Assembly: GCF_012349115.1 (NCBI RefSeq)
Contig: NZ_PQIG01000081.1
Coordinates: 25,255-89,254 of the forward strand
Length of the DNA: 64,000 bases
Reading direction: 5' to 3'
DNA from: Rhizobium ruizarguesonis
Lineage (GTDB): Bacteria > Pseudomonadota > Alphaproteobacteria > Rhizobiales > Rhizobiaceae
Shown here: positions 34,879 through 43,308 of the stretch, one piece after another
Layout: every line of letters begins with the position of its first letter
Numbering within the stretch: position 1 is the first letter of the stretch
The notes under the pieces: model-generated
Told to the model about the DNA's origin: nothing
The model's input: only the letters and a program-made list of their open reading frames with translations
The model's database searches: none
Translations under genes and position numbers: made by a program

Positions 34879-35646
34879 TCAGATCGCGGTAAAACCGTTG
34901 TCGACGAAGAGATGGGCGCCATTGACGAAGCTCGACTCGTCGCTGGCGAGATAAAGGGCGGCCCGCGCCACATCTTCGGGCTCGCCGATCCGCCCCTGCT
35001 GCGCGGCAATGGCGGCATCCGAAACGTCGACGCCGAGCGCCTGCAGGCCGGCCACCTCCCGCAGGCCATGCGGCGTGCGGATGAAGCCGGGGCAGACGGC
35101 GTTGCAGCGGATATTGCGGTCACGGAATTCTACCGCAATAGCCCGGGCAAACATGTGCACGGCACCCTTGGTCGTGTCGTAAAGCACTTCCATCGGCGTA
35201 GCGGCGACCGCCGAGATCGACGAGGTGCAGACGATCGACCCGCCGCCGCTCGCAATCATCTTCGGCAGCACGGCCTTGGTCATCAGGAACATCGAGCGCA
35301 CATTGACGGCATGCAGCCAGTCCCATTCCTCGACGGTCGTTTCGAGAAAAGGTTTGATGACGATCGTGCCGGCGTGATTGAAGAGCACGGTGACTGCGCC
35401 GTAGCGTTCCTCGACACCGGCGACGGCGGCACTGACGGCGGCTTCGTCCGAGACATCGGCCGTCCAGCAATCGGCCTCGCCGCCGGCATCACGGATGTGC
35501 TTCACGGTCTCTGCGGCTGCATCGCCATTGCGGTCGATGATCGCAACACGCGCGCCTTCCGCCGCAAAAAGCTTCGAGGCGGCACCGCCCATGCCAGTCG
35601 CGCCGCCCGAGATAATGGCGACCTTGCCCTTCAACCTGTCCGACAT
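34879..35646 (-). CDS. Short-chain dehydrogenase/reductase
   Basis: This 255-residue classical SDR has the cofactor-binding glycine motif VAIISGGATGMGGAAS with the acidic-then-arginine IDRNG at the end of strand 2, suggesting NAD(H). The NHAG motif is present. The catalytic triad is Ser in CTSSISAVA and the Tyr/Lys of YDTTK. The PG motif is CNAVCPGFIRTPHG, and the C-terminal segment is GRIGEPEDVARAALYLASDE...VNGAHLFVDNG. The first glycine-motif residue is Ser rather than the usual Thr-Gly start. The substrate is unknown. The promoter may be shared with no one, since xseB lies 81 bases upstream and ends first. Confidence 0.9.
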   Translation of the reverse strand: MSDRLKGKVAIISGGATGMGGAASKLFAAEGARVAIIDRNGDAAAETVKHIRDAGGEADCWTADVSDEAAVSAAVAGVEERYGAVTVLFNHAGTIVIKPFLETTVEEWDWLHAVNVRSMFLMTKAVLPKMIASGGGSIVCTSSISAVAATPMEVLYDTTKGAVHMFARAIAVEFRDRNIRCNAVCPGFIRTPHGLREVAGLQALGVDVSDAAIAAQQGRIGEPEDVARAALYLASDESSFVNGAHLFVDNGFTAI

Positions 35647-35727
35647 TTCCTTGTCCCCTCATCGTTTCGGGATCATAGATCGGTCCGAAGCCGATAGCCA
35701 AGCATCTTCAAAAGGGAGTTTGCTGTC

Positions 35728-35979
35728 TCAGGCGCCGTCGAGCGGCTCAACGCCCTGCGGCTTGCCGGCGCGGTCGAGCCGGATCTTCTCGATGCGGTTT
35801 TCGGCGGCCGAAAGCAGGGTCTCGCAATGTTTCTTCAGCGCTTCGCCGCGCTCATAGATCTCGATCGATTCATCCAGCGCCACATCGCCGCGTTCCAGCC
35901 GGGCGACGATACTTTCGAGTTCGGCGACCGCCTTTTCGAAGGAAAGGCCTGATACCTCAGGCTTGGCGCTGTCAGTCAT
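35728..35979 (-). CDS. xseB: Exodeoxyribonuclease VII small subunit
   Basis: This 83-residue helical protein pairs with XseA to form exonuclease VII, which degrades single-stranded DNA. The family signature is clear: LSFEKAVAELESIVARLERGDVALDESIEIYERGEAL, then the CETLLSAAENRIEKI helix. The start ATG 35979 has AAGGG 6 bases upstream, and it begins two bases after the stop of the HDAC-family gene. These two are therefore one operon; an ATG at 35985 inside that gene is less likely. The proximity of xseB to dxs is a common alphaproteobacterial arrangement. Confidence 0.95.
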   Translation of the reverse strand: MTDSAKPEVSGLSFEKAVAELESIVARLERGDVALDESIEIYERGEALKKHCETLLSAAENRIEKIRLDRAGKPQGVEPLDGA

Positions 35980-35981
35980 TC

Positions 35982-36917
35982 TCAACCCTTCATCATTCTC
36001 AGAATATGCATGCCCGCCGATTCGGCGAGTCCCTCGAGATCATAACCGCCTTCGAGCAGGCTGACGACCCGGTTCTTCGCGTGCCGGTCCGCGAGTTCGA
36101 GCACCCGCCCGGTCGCCCAGTCGAAATCCTCGCCGGTCAGATTGATCTGCGCTAAGGGATCGCGGTGATGCGCGTCGAAGCCGGCGGAGATGATGATGAG
36201 ATCCGGCCGGAAATCGTCAAGGGCCGGCAGCACGCGCGATTTGAACGCCTCGCGGAAGTGGTCGCTGCCGACATTCGGCGACAGCGGCGCATTGACGATG
36301 GTGTTGTGTGTGCCCTTCTCATCCTTGGCGCCGGTGCCGGGATAGAGCGGCATCTGATGCGTCGAGCAGAACAGCACCGAGGCATCGTCCCAGAAGATAT
36401 CCTGCGTGCCGTTGCCGTGGTGCACATCCCAATCGACGATGGCGATGCGCTCGGCGCCATGCGTCTTCTGCGCATGGCGGGCGGCGATCGCCGCATTGTT
36501 GAAGAAGCAGAAGCCCATCGCCGTCATCTTCTCGGCATGGTGCCCCGGCGGGCGGGCAGCGACGAAGACATTGTCGGCCCGGCCGGTAAAGACGTCGTCC
36601 ACCGCCGCCATCGCCCCGCCAATGCCGGTCAGCGCCGCCTGCAGGCTCTTGCTGCTGGCATAGGTGTCGGCTTCGATCTGGTTGATCTCACCCTCTTCCT
36701 CGGGGATCTCCCGCATGACGGCGATGAGATGTTCTTCGGGATGGGCCAGCAGCACCGCATCCTCATTCGCCTGCGGCGCCTGCCGGCGCTCCAGCCGCTC
36801 GAAATTTGGATGTTCCAGCGCAACGTTGATGGCGCGGATCCTGTCCGATCGCTCCGGATGGCCGGCGGGCGTCACATGTTCCAGGAAGATCGGGTGTTCA
36901 TAAAGACGGGTGCTCAT
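35982..36917 (-). CDS. Histone deacetylase family (acetylpolyamine amidohydrolase-like) enzyme
   Basis: This 311-residue protein has the arginase/deacetylase fold with Zn2+-dependent amidohydrolase motifs. These include HPERSDRIRAI at the N-terminus, RPPGHHAEKMTAMGFCFFNN with the tandem catalytic histidines, and DWDVHHGNGTQDIF with Asp/His zinc ligands. SAGFDAHHRDPL carries the third zinc Asp, and LEGGYDLEGLAES forms the C-terminal substrate loop. In bacteria these enzymes deacetylate acetylpolyamines, acetoin-utilisation targets (AcuC) or other acetyl-amides. Its operon partner is xseB, which says little about substrate. Confidence 0.93.
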   Translation of the reverse strand: MSTRLYEHPIFLEHVTPAGHPERSDRIRAINVALEHPNFERLERRQAPQANEDAVLLAHPEEHLIAVMREIPEEEGEINQIEADTYASSKSLQAALTGIGGAMAAVDDVFTGRADNVFVAARPPGHHAEKMTAMGFCFFNNAAIAARHAQKTHGAERIAIVDWDVHHGNGTQDIFWDDASVLFCSTHQMPLYPGTGAKDEKGTHNTIVNAPLSPNVGSDHFREAFKSRVLPALDDFRPDLIIISAGFDAHHRDPLAQINLTGEDFDWATGRVLELADRHAKNRVVSLLEGGYDLEGLAESAGMHILRMMKG

Positions 36918-37097
36918 GAAGACACTCTATCGGTCGCTTATGTCATGTGCCACAGCAGATGGGGCATCGCCTGACGATTTCAACAAGCGCTCTTGTCGCG
37001 CCGTCCAACCGTTTGCCTATCACAACTGTCTCATTTGCGCCGTTCCCGTCGATCAGGTCCATTGCAACTGCCCCGCATCTTTCCGATACGTGGAGAA

Positions 37098-37166
37098 CAC
37101 TGTAACACTTTGAACTATTGCGTAATTTTATCCTTAAGCCGGTTCCGGTATAAGCAATTATGAAGT
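37098..37166. repeat. Rhizobial CTTTGAA-type intergenic repeat
   Basis: The element reads CACTGTAACACTTTGAACTA, then TTGCGTAATTTTATCCTTAAGC and a complementary GGTATAAGCAATTATGAAGT arm. It lies in the 5' region of the thioesterase gene and ends about 38 bases before its start. It resembles 8136-8212. Confidence 0.55.
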
Positions 37167-37203
37167 AGTGTTGCCATGGGAACTCTGTAAGGCAGATCTG
37201 TTG

Positions 37204-37605
37204 ATGAGTCAGTCGAAACGTCCTGATGTGGCGGAAATACGCGTGCCGTTTCGCGATGTCGATATGACCGGCCGGATGTTTCTGGCATCCTATATTTCCT
37301 ATGCCGAGTCCGTGCTTGCGAGCTTCTGGTCCTCACGGCCCGATGTCGATGACGAACCCGTCTATAGCCCCAGCAAGGTTTCCTGCTTTCTCCACCGCCC
37401 GCTGCACTACGACGAGCCGGCAACCTTCACCGCCACCGTCGACAAGATCGGCGTGCGCTCCATCGGCTTCCTCATTTCGATCGAGACGGGCGAGGAGCGC
37501 GCCGCCGAGGTGGAAATCATCTGGCAGGCCCACGCCCCCGAAGACGAATCGCCGGCTCCGTTGCCGGAGGAGACGCGCGACTGGCTTTATCGGTTTTTGA
37601 ATTAG
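37204..37605 (+). CDS. Hotdog-fold acyl-CoA thioesterase (4HBT family)
   Basis: This 133-residue protein fits the YbgC/4-hydroxybenzoyl-CoA thioesterase group. The N-terminal IRVPFRDVDMTGRMFLASYISYAE matches the family pattern with the catalytic Asp (F-R-D-x-D) and the helix following. The usual G-H-V-x-N is replaced by G-R-M-F-L. The later beta-sheet (VSCFLHRPLHYDEPATFTATVDKIG, EVEIIWQAH) is normal. It hydrolyses a CoA thioester of unknown identity. The start is taken at ATG 37204; an in-frame TTG at 37168 would add 12 residues. It stands alone at the edge of the accessory region. Confidence 0.8.
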   Translation: MSQSKRPDVAEIRVPFRDVDMTGRMFLASYISYAESVLASFWSSRPDVDDEPVYSPSKVSCFLHRPLHYDEPATFTATVDKIGVRSIGFLISIETGEERAAEVEIIWQAHAPEDESPAPLPEETRDWLYRFLN

Positions 37606-38471
37606 GGGCAAAGCAGAGCCGCTCGACCAACCAGAATTGCCATTAGGTGCTTTTGCCCCGGAGGAGTGGCTCGCTGAGTATATTGATCTCGACGCTTGGA
37701 TAAACGCGCTCTTCCAGCAATTTAAGGGATCCAACCTTCACTGCCGTGGGCAATAAGCCTGCGTCGACGTTGACTGCGGGTAGCCTGTCTTCTGCAGAAA
37801 ATCTGAACAGTGTTATGTGCGCTATTCGAGGCGGGGTTGGACGCCACTGTTCGAAGCAGATGGCATTTGAAATGGCCGAACGAAGCCTGCGCAATGCCGG
37901 CGGCTCCTCAGCCTTTACGAAGATAGCGGCTTCCGAAGCAGCCACCTCATGAAAATGGAGCTCAAATGGCGGGGTCTCTTCGACCAGTCTATCCGCGATC
38001 TCCTTCCATCTTCCCCCATTCAGCCTCCAGACCTCGTCGTTTGGAATACTGAGTTAGGTCGCTGCGCTGACCAAAGTGACGACGGTCATGTGCAGACTTG
38101 TAGACGGGACGCGTAAGAGCGGGGCTGTGCTGTCTCGCTCGATACTGCCCTGCAAGCTGCAGAGCTTTGACAGTGCCTCGCGATCGGGAAAGAACTGCAG
38201 GTGGAACGCGCAGCACCGCTTAAACCACAGTGTGTCGACCTTTGTGCGGATCACAGCAGCAGACCCTTCCACCCAACATGGGCATGCCGCGCCGAGAGCG
38301 TGCAATTCCCGTGTCTTGCTATCACATCACGAAACCGTTCGCCAATCAGGCAACGATCCCTTCCGGACACGGACAAGCAGGGCGGTCAGTTCCAGCCGGT
38401 CATTCACCTCACCCTCGACATATTGGACCTGATCACCCAACGGCACGCGATGGGCTGGAGCCCGAGCCCGG
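37606..38471. other. Gene-poor 866-base region with possible gene debris
   Basis: No convincing coding sequence, RNA gene or repeat was found here. The base composition is lower in GC than its surroundings. A stretch after the thioesterase stop encodes, in one frame without a start, GAFAPEEWLAEYIDLDAWIN before a stop near 37755, and could be the tail of a lost gene. Several 70-110-codon open frames overlap on both strands with no recognisable motif. The region marks the boundary between the housekeeping block and the catabolic island. Confidence 0.5.
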
Positions 38472-39143
38472 CTATGCGCTGACCGGCTCTGAAACGCTCT
38501 TTCGCGAACTCCACTCCTCCTTGGTCTGCGTCTTGATGTCGAACTGGTCGCGCGTCCTGGTGTAGGTATGGCCGCCCATCCTTCCGACGGCGTCCATCAG
38601 TTGCTGGTCGATATGCAGGTTCGTCGGGTTGACCGCATCGCTTCTGACGTAGACACCGAGCACTTCGCCGAGGATGATTTCGCGCGCCGGGCCGACCTGC
38701 AGGGTGGTGTGGCGGCGGCATTCGAGTGCTGCGGGTGCGGCCAGGATGCGCGGGCTTCTGACCATCTGTCCCGGCGCCGTTGCCAGTCCGGCTTCCGAGA
38801 GTTCGTCGATCTCGGGCCCGAACTTGATGGCGCAGACTTCCATCTGGTCGACAAGGGCGTCATCGCAGATATGGACCGTGAACTCGCCGGTTTCGCGGAT
38901 GTTGCGGGCGGTATCCTTGAAGCGCATGTCGGCATGATTCTCGACGCCGATGGCGACGATTGCCGGGTCGTGGGTCAGGACGTTGAAGAAGCTGAACGGG
39001 CCGGCATTCGGCAGACCTTCCTTGCTCACCGTCGTCACCAGCGCGATCGGGCGGGGAATGACCGTGCCGATGAGGATCTTGTAACGCTCGCGCTCGGTCA
39101 GCTTGGCGAAATCGAAATGCGTGTGTTGTTTATGATGGGTCAT
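38472..39143 (-). CDS. Flavin reductase family protein (flavoredoxin-like)
   Basis: This 223-residue FMN-binding split-barrel protein matches the flavin reductase/DIM6-NTAB group. Features are the IGTVIPRPIALVTTVSKEG strand-turn that binds FMN phosphate, the GPFSFFNVLTHDPAIVAIGV segment, and FTVHICDDALVDQM. The C-terminal part is HIDQQLMDAVGRMGGHTYTRTRDQF. Such proteins reduce flavin for a monooxygenase or act on small ligands. ATG 39143 lies one base beyond the stop of the M24 gene (TGACATG), so the two are translationally coupled and it is the last gene of the leftward ABC operon. No partner oxygenase is encoded in the island. Confidence 0.85.
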   Translation of the reverse strand: MTHHKQHTHFDFAKLTERERYKILIGTVIPRPIALVTTVSKEGLPNAGPFSFFNVLTHDPAIVAIGVENHADMRFKDTARNIRETGEFTVHICDDALVDQMEVCAIKFGPEIDELSEAGLATAPGQMVRSPRILAAPAALECRRHTTLQVGPAREIILGEVLGVYVRSDAVNPTNLHIDQQLMDAVGRMGGHTYTRTRDQFDIKTQTKEEWSSRKSVSEPVSA

Positions 39144-39144
39144 G

Positions 39145-40566
39145 TCAGGCCTCGGCAGCGATGCGGTGGGTTTCAAGCGGGGTATGGCGGCTGAGGTTCT
39201 CGAAACCGTCCTTGGTCACGACATACATGTCGCCGATATTGCAGCCGGCCGACAGCGGTTCCAGCCACTGCGTGTGCAGCACGAAGACCATGCCTTCCTC
39301 CATCCTGTCGTAGTTATGCGAGGAGATGTTGAAGCTGTTCTGGCCGCCGGCCATGCCGACCGAATGGCCGAGGTTCGGATTGTGCGGTCCGTGCGTTGCC
39401 GGATAGACGTGCATGAGCTTGCGGCCCTGCGCCTCCCAGTCGATGTCCTTCACATACTGATGGGGGATCAGGCGTGCGCCGCCATCCGGCATCGGCGACC
39501 AGTTATAGGGCATGGTGCGCGCTTCCGGTGACGAAAGCATGCCACGCTCGATCATCGGTTCGAAGGCGGCGTTATTGACGTCGCGCATCAATGCGCCGGG
39601 CCTGATGAGCTTTTCGGCCCGCTTGACGCCTTCGGTGCAGGCGGCAAGCACATCCTCCTGATGGCTGGTGATGTCGCCGATCGCGATCATGCGGGCGGTC
39701 TGGGCGGTATAGCCGCGATAGGTCACGTTGGAGATATAGAGGTTGATGAGGTCGCCGGGCCTGACGATGTGGCCATAGGGTTTGCCGCAATGGGTGCCGA
39801 ATTCATTGATGCCGATCTGGTAGCCGTCGCCGGTTTCGCCGCCGAGCGCCATCTGCGCATAGGTGAAGGCGGCAAGGATTTCATGGTCGGTGACGCCTGA
39901 CTTCGCCACATGATAGGCGGCCTGCGTGCCGATGCTGATCAGCTGGGCGGCGGCGCGGAACATCTCGATCTCGGGCAGTGAGCGGACCTTCTGCATGCGG
40001 TCGAGAATGGCGTTGTCAGCCACGAACTTGCTCTTCGGCAGCAGTTCGTCGAGGGCAGACCAGAAGGTCAGCGACGTACGGTCGCCGATCCTGCCGATCT
40101 GGGCCTTGGCAAGACCGAGACTGGCGAGAACCTCGGCGCATTTCTCGGCGGTCTTGATGACGGAATCGCCGGGACGGTCGGCATATTCGCGGCCGATCGG
40201 GCCGATCTGCCAGATTTCGTCGACGAGCACAGGCTCGCCGCCCGGCGGAAGCAGGACGGATTGCGTGAAGAAGGAGAGAAGCACCATCGCCTTGTCGGCA
40301 TCGGTCGGAATGATCAGCACGCCTTCGCGCATCCAGTCGCAGATATAGCGAAGATAGGCGTTCGAAGCGTGGAACCAGCCGACGCTGCCGGCGTGAACGA
40401 TCAGCGCGTCATGACCGGCCTCGACCGCCTGACGGCGAATTCTGCGAAGGCGATCCTCGAACTCTTCGACAGGAAGCGGCAAGGGCGCGGAGAAGTCGAA
40501 ATCCGGTTGGAAATCGGCCAGCAGCGATCCCATCCCGCCGCCTGCGTTTGTCGCGCGCATGTTCAT
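39145..40566 (-). CDS. Creatinase-like M24 (pita-bread fold) hydrolase lacking metal ligands
   Basis: This 473-residue protein has the two-domain layout of creatinase/prolidase: an N-terminal creatinase_N domain (about 35-190) and a C-terminal pita-bread domain. The aspartates that bind two metals in M24 peptidases are absent: the segment after GDLINLY reads ISNVTYRGYTAQTARM. The last acidic ligand is also lost (GCNIGDMYVV). The same loss occurs in creatinase, which is metal-free and uses a histidine; here H259 sits in GINEFGTH, the equivalent position. It is therefore more likely a C-N hydrolase of a guanidino or amide compound than a peptidase. ATG 40566 has AAGGA at 8 bases. It follows the ABC permease by 45 bases. 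Confidence 0.8.
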   Translation of the reverse strand: MNMRATNAGGGMGSLLADFQPDFDFSAPLPLPVEEFEDRLRRIRRQAVEAGHDALIVHAGSVGWFHASNAYLRYICDWMREGVLIIPTDADKAMVLLSFFTQSVLLPPGGEPVLVDEIWQIGPIGREYADRPGDSVIKTAEKCAEVLASLGLAKAQIGRIGDRTSLTFWSALDELLPKSKFVADNAILDRMQKVRSLPEIEMFRAAAQLISIGTQAAYHVAKSGVTDHEILAAFTYAQMALGGETGDGYQIGINEFGTHCGKPYGHIVRPGDLINLYISNVTYRGYTAQTARMIAIGDITSHQEDVLAACTEGVKRAEKLIRPGALMRDVNNAAFEPMIERGMLSSPEARTMPYNWSPMPDGGARLIPHQYVKDIDWEAQGRKLMHVYPATHGPHNPNLGHSVGMAGGQNSFNISSHNYDRMEEGMVFVLHTQWLEPLSAGCNIGDMYVVTKDGFENLSRHTPLETHRIAAEA

Positions 40567-40611
40567 GAGTTTGTTCCTTCCAAGTTCAGGCATAGGTCAA
40601 TGACGGATTGT

Positions 40612-41433
40612 TCAGGCCTGCCGGGGCGGCGCGAGCACGCGCCGGGCAACCAGCAGTCCGACCAGTGTCACGGCGATCAGAATTCCGGAGATTGCCGCGA
40701 CGCGCACATCGAGCGATTCCTCGATCAGCGCGAACATGCGCAGCGGCAGGACCGTCGTTCGGGCGTCGGCGAGGAAAAGCGATACCGACACATTGTCGAG
40801 CGACTGGATGAAGACGAGGAATGCGCCGGCCAGAATGCCGGGCATCAATAGCGGCAAGGTGACGCGCCGCAGGGTCATGAACCAGCTCGCGCCCATCGTC
40901 GTCGATGCCTCGGCAAGCGAGGGATTGAGGCCCTGGGCGACGACGGAGGCGGCGCGGTACATCAGCGGCCCGAAGACCACGACATGGCCTGATACGGTCA
41001 GCCAGAGCGACGGCTTGAAGCCGATGAAGTTGGCGACGATCAAGGCGGCAAGGCCGTAGACGAGGCTCGGCAGGACGAGCGGGGCGAGAAGCAGCGGCTC
41101 GATGGTGCCGGCGGTGCTGTGCTTCATGCGCGTCATGCCGATGGTTGCCGGAACCGCAAAGATCAGCGATCCGAGGACGGCAAGGCCGGCAATCTTCAGC
41201 GAGTTCCAGGCGGCGATATGTTCGGTTGCCGAGCGCACCGGATCGAGCAGCGCCGCATACCACCTGAGCGAAAAGCCCTGCGGCGGGTATTTCAATGTCT
41301 GCCCCGAGGTGAACGACATCGTCAGCGCTATCACGATCGGTGCCACGAGATAGATGACGCAGAGCCCGCCAAATCCGTAGACGAATGCCTTGTAGAGCAT
41401 GACGGGAATGGGATTTTCGCGACGATCACGCAT
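40612..41433 (-). CDS. ABC transporter permease, PotC type
   Basis: This 273-residue inner-membrane protein has six predicted membrane helices and the binding-protein-dependent transport motif LAEASTTMGASWFMTLRRVTLPLLMPGI, the EAA loop that contacts the ATPase. It matches the second permease (PotC-like) of spermidine/putrescine or related importers. The start at 41433 overlaps the end of the preceding permease gene by 8 bases, so both are translated together as a heterodimeric channel. The final helix is followed by a short basic tail. Confidence 0.93.
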   Translation of the reverse strand: MRDRRENPIPVMLYKAFVYGFGGLCVIYLVAPIVIALTMSFTSGQTLKYPPQGFSLRWYAALLDPVRSATEHIAAWNSLKIAGLAVLGSLIFAVPATIGMTRMKHSTAGTIEPLLLAPLVLPSLVYGLAALIVANFIGFKPSLWLTVSGHVVVFGPLMYRAASVVAQGLNPSLAEASTTMGASWFMTLRRVTLPLLMPGILAGAFLVFIQSLDNVSVSLFLADARTTVLPLRMFALIEESLDVRVAAISGILIAVTLVGLLVARRVLAPPRQA

Positions 41434-42256
41434 GACCGACCAACCTCCTGTGACGGGACATCATGGTAAGGGCGACCAGCAGGCAGCCGGTGGACAGCAG
41501 CAGGACGACGGCGATGGCCGAGGCCAGCGGCCAGTCGAACAGAGTACCGACCTCGCGGTAGATCAGCTGCGGAACATAGACGTTGCGCGCGCCGCCGATG
41601 ACGGCCTGGGTAACGAAGGAACTGCTGGTGCTGGCAAAGACCAGGATCCAGCCCGCCAGCAGACCCGGCAGCATCAGCGGCAAAAGCACAGTGACAAAGA
41701 TGCGCCAGGGACCGGCGCCGGAAACCTGGGCCGCTTCCGTCAGTTGCACCGGCGTGCGCGACAGGATGGCGATCAGCGGCAGGATGATCAGCGGCAGATC
41801 GATCTGGCACATGGCCATGACCAGGCCGAGTTCGGTAAACAGCAGGCTGGTCGGCATTCCCGTCAGACCGAGGCCGACCAGCGCTTCGCTGATCGGCCCC
41901 TGGCGCCCGAGGATGACGATCCAGGCGAAGGTGCGCACGACATTGCTGGTCAGCATCGGAATGAGCGTCAGGAAGATCAGAACCTGCCGCAGGTTTCGGC
42001 CGCCGTGCCAGTAGAGGAGTGCGATCGGCACGCCAAGCAAGGTCGTGCCGATGACGGTTTCGAGCCCGAGCCTTGCGGTATTGACGAGGACGCGGAAATT
42101 GAACGCGTCGCCGAAGAAGCGGGCATAATGTTCGAGGGTCGCTCCGCCGGGACCGGCGAAGCTGAAACCGACGAGGACGGCGAGCGGCGTTGCGAAGAAC
42201 GCCACGGAAAGCAACAGCATCGGTAGGACGTATGGGAAGCCGCTCGCCTTCATCAC
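41426..42256 (-). CDS. ABC transporter permease, PotB type
   Basis: This 276-residue protein has six predicted membrane helices. The EAA loop is present as LTEAAQVSGAGPWRIFVTVLLPLMLPGL, and the first helix begins FPYVLPMLLLSVAFFATPLAVLV. It resembles PotB-type permeases of polyamine or opine importers. It begins six bases after the binding-protein gene and overlaps the next permease by 8 bases. Either of two adjacent ATGs (42256, 42253) can be the start. Confidence 0.93.
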   Translation of the reverse strand: MMKASGFPYVLPMLLLSVAFFATPLAVLVGFSFAGPGGATLEHYARFFGDAFNFRVLVNTARLGLETVIGTTLLGVPIALLYWHGGRNLRQVLIFLTLIPMLTSNVVRTFAWIVILGRQGPISEALVGLGLTGMPTSLLFTELGLVMAMCQIDLPLIILPLIAILSRTPVQLTEAAQVSGAGPWRIFVTVLLPLMLPGLLAGWILVFASTSSSFVTQAVIGGARNVYVPQLIYREVGTLFDWPLASAIAVVLLLSTGCLLVALTMMSRHRRLVGHA

Positions 42257-42262
42257 ATCACC

Positions 42263-43303
42263 TCAACCGGCAACGAGTGCGTCGAACTGGCGGATCCAGT
42301 CGTCGCGGTTCTTGTTGATCGCGACCCAGTCCGGATAGACCATGGTCTTGATCTGGTCGCGGGTGACATAGGCTTCGATGCCCGGTGTCAGCGCCACGTC
42401 CTTGTTGGTCGGGAACATCTCGGTCGGCGGCTCCTTGAGCTGGTCCTGGGCGGCCTTGGAGATCGCGGCATCCATATAGGCATAGGCCGCGTCTAGATTG
42501 GCCGAGCCCTTGGTCAGGTGGATGTTGACGGGGGCTGCGGGCGAGCCGGTCTCCGGATGGACGAATTCGGCATTGAGGCCGAGGCTCTTCAGATGGGCGA
42601 CATTGCCGGTCGAGCACATGAAGACGGCGATTTCGCCCTGCTGGAACAGCGTCATCTGATGGTTGGTGCTATCGACCACGCCCTTCAGATGCTCCGGATG
42701 ATCCTTGAACAGCTTGAAGACGGCGTCCATGTCGTTCGGGCCGGAGCCGAAGATCTTGGCGATCTCGGTATAGGCCATGACGGCGGTGTTCGAGGCAAAG
42801 CCGGTCCAGGAAACCTTGCCGCTATAAGCCGGGTTTTCAAAGAGATCGCGATAACCCTTCGGCTTCGGAACGAGATCGGGATTGTAGGCAATGCCGTTGA
42901 CTTCGATGGTCACGGTCGGGCCGTATTCGCCTTGGAAGGACGGATCGAGCATGCCCCAGTTCTTGAGCTTGCTCGGATCGATCTTCTGGATGAGATCCTT
43001 CTCGATGGCGACGGCCATCTGGCCGGGCGACATCAGCAGCGTGTCATAGGGCGGGTTGCCGGGGCTTGCCATGATCTTGGCAAGCTGGTCCTGCGCCATC
43101 GCCGGCGCAATGGTCAGGTCGTAGCCTGCATCCTTGACCATCGGCGTCAGCACTGTGCGGTAGGCATCCTCCCAGCTGCCTGGGAAAGTGGCGGCAACGG
43201 CTCCGCCGCCGGCAGCGCGGGCGGCAAATGGAAGCACGGCCGATGCGGCGACACCGGCCGCCAGGAAACCGAACCCACGACGGGTAATCTGAAAGTCCTT
43301 CAT
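42263..43303 (-). CDS. ABC transporter substrate-binding protein, PotD type with Tat-like signal
   Basis: This 346-residue periplasmic protein starts with a twin-arginine leader (ITRRGFGFLAAGVAASAVLP, cleavage after AARA). The mature part resembles the Fe3+/spermidine/putrescine-binding cluster, e.g. VAATFPGSWEDAYRTVLTP and YDTLLMSPGQMAVAIEKDL. The C-terminal half shows FPTNKDVAL. The ligand is not known, but the operon's creatinase-like hydrolase suggests a nitrogenous compound. ATG 43303 has AGAGG 8 bases upstream; the GTG at 43312 overlaps that site and is rejected. The gene follows the ATPase gene by five bases. Confidence 0.9.
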   Translation of the reverse strand: MKDFQITRRGFGFLAAGVAASAVLPFAARAAGGGAVAATFPGSWEDAYRTVLTPMVKDAGYDLTIAPAMAQDQLAKIMASPGNPPYDTLLMSPGQMAVAIEKDLIQKIDPSKLKNWGMLDPSFQGEYGPTVTIEVNGIAYNPDLVPKPKGYRDLFENPAYSGKVSWTGFASNTAVMAYTEIAKIFGSGPNDMDAVFKLFKDHPEHLKGVVDSTNHQMTLFQQGEIAVFMCSTGNVAHLKSLGLNAEFVHPETGSPAAPVNIHLTKGSANLDAAYAYMDAAISKAAQDQLKEPPTEMFPTNKDVALTPGIEAYVTRDQIKTMVYPDWVAINKNRDDWIRQFDALVAG

Positions 43304-43308
43304 CACGT

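Noticed and set aside
37643..37945. 100-codon open frame on the - strand
   Set aside because: No ribosome binding site or family resemblance, and overlapping frames on the other strand are equally long.
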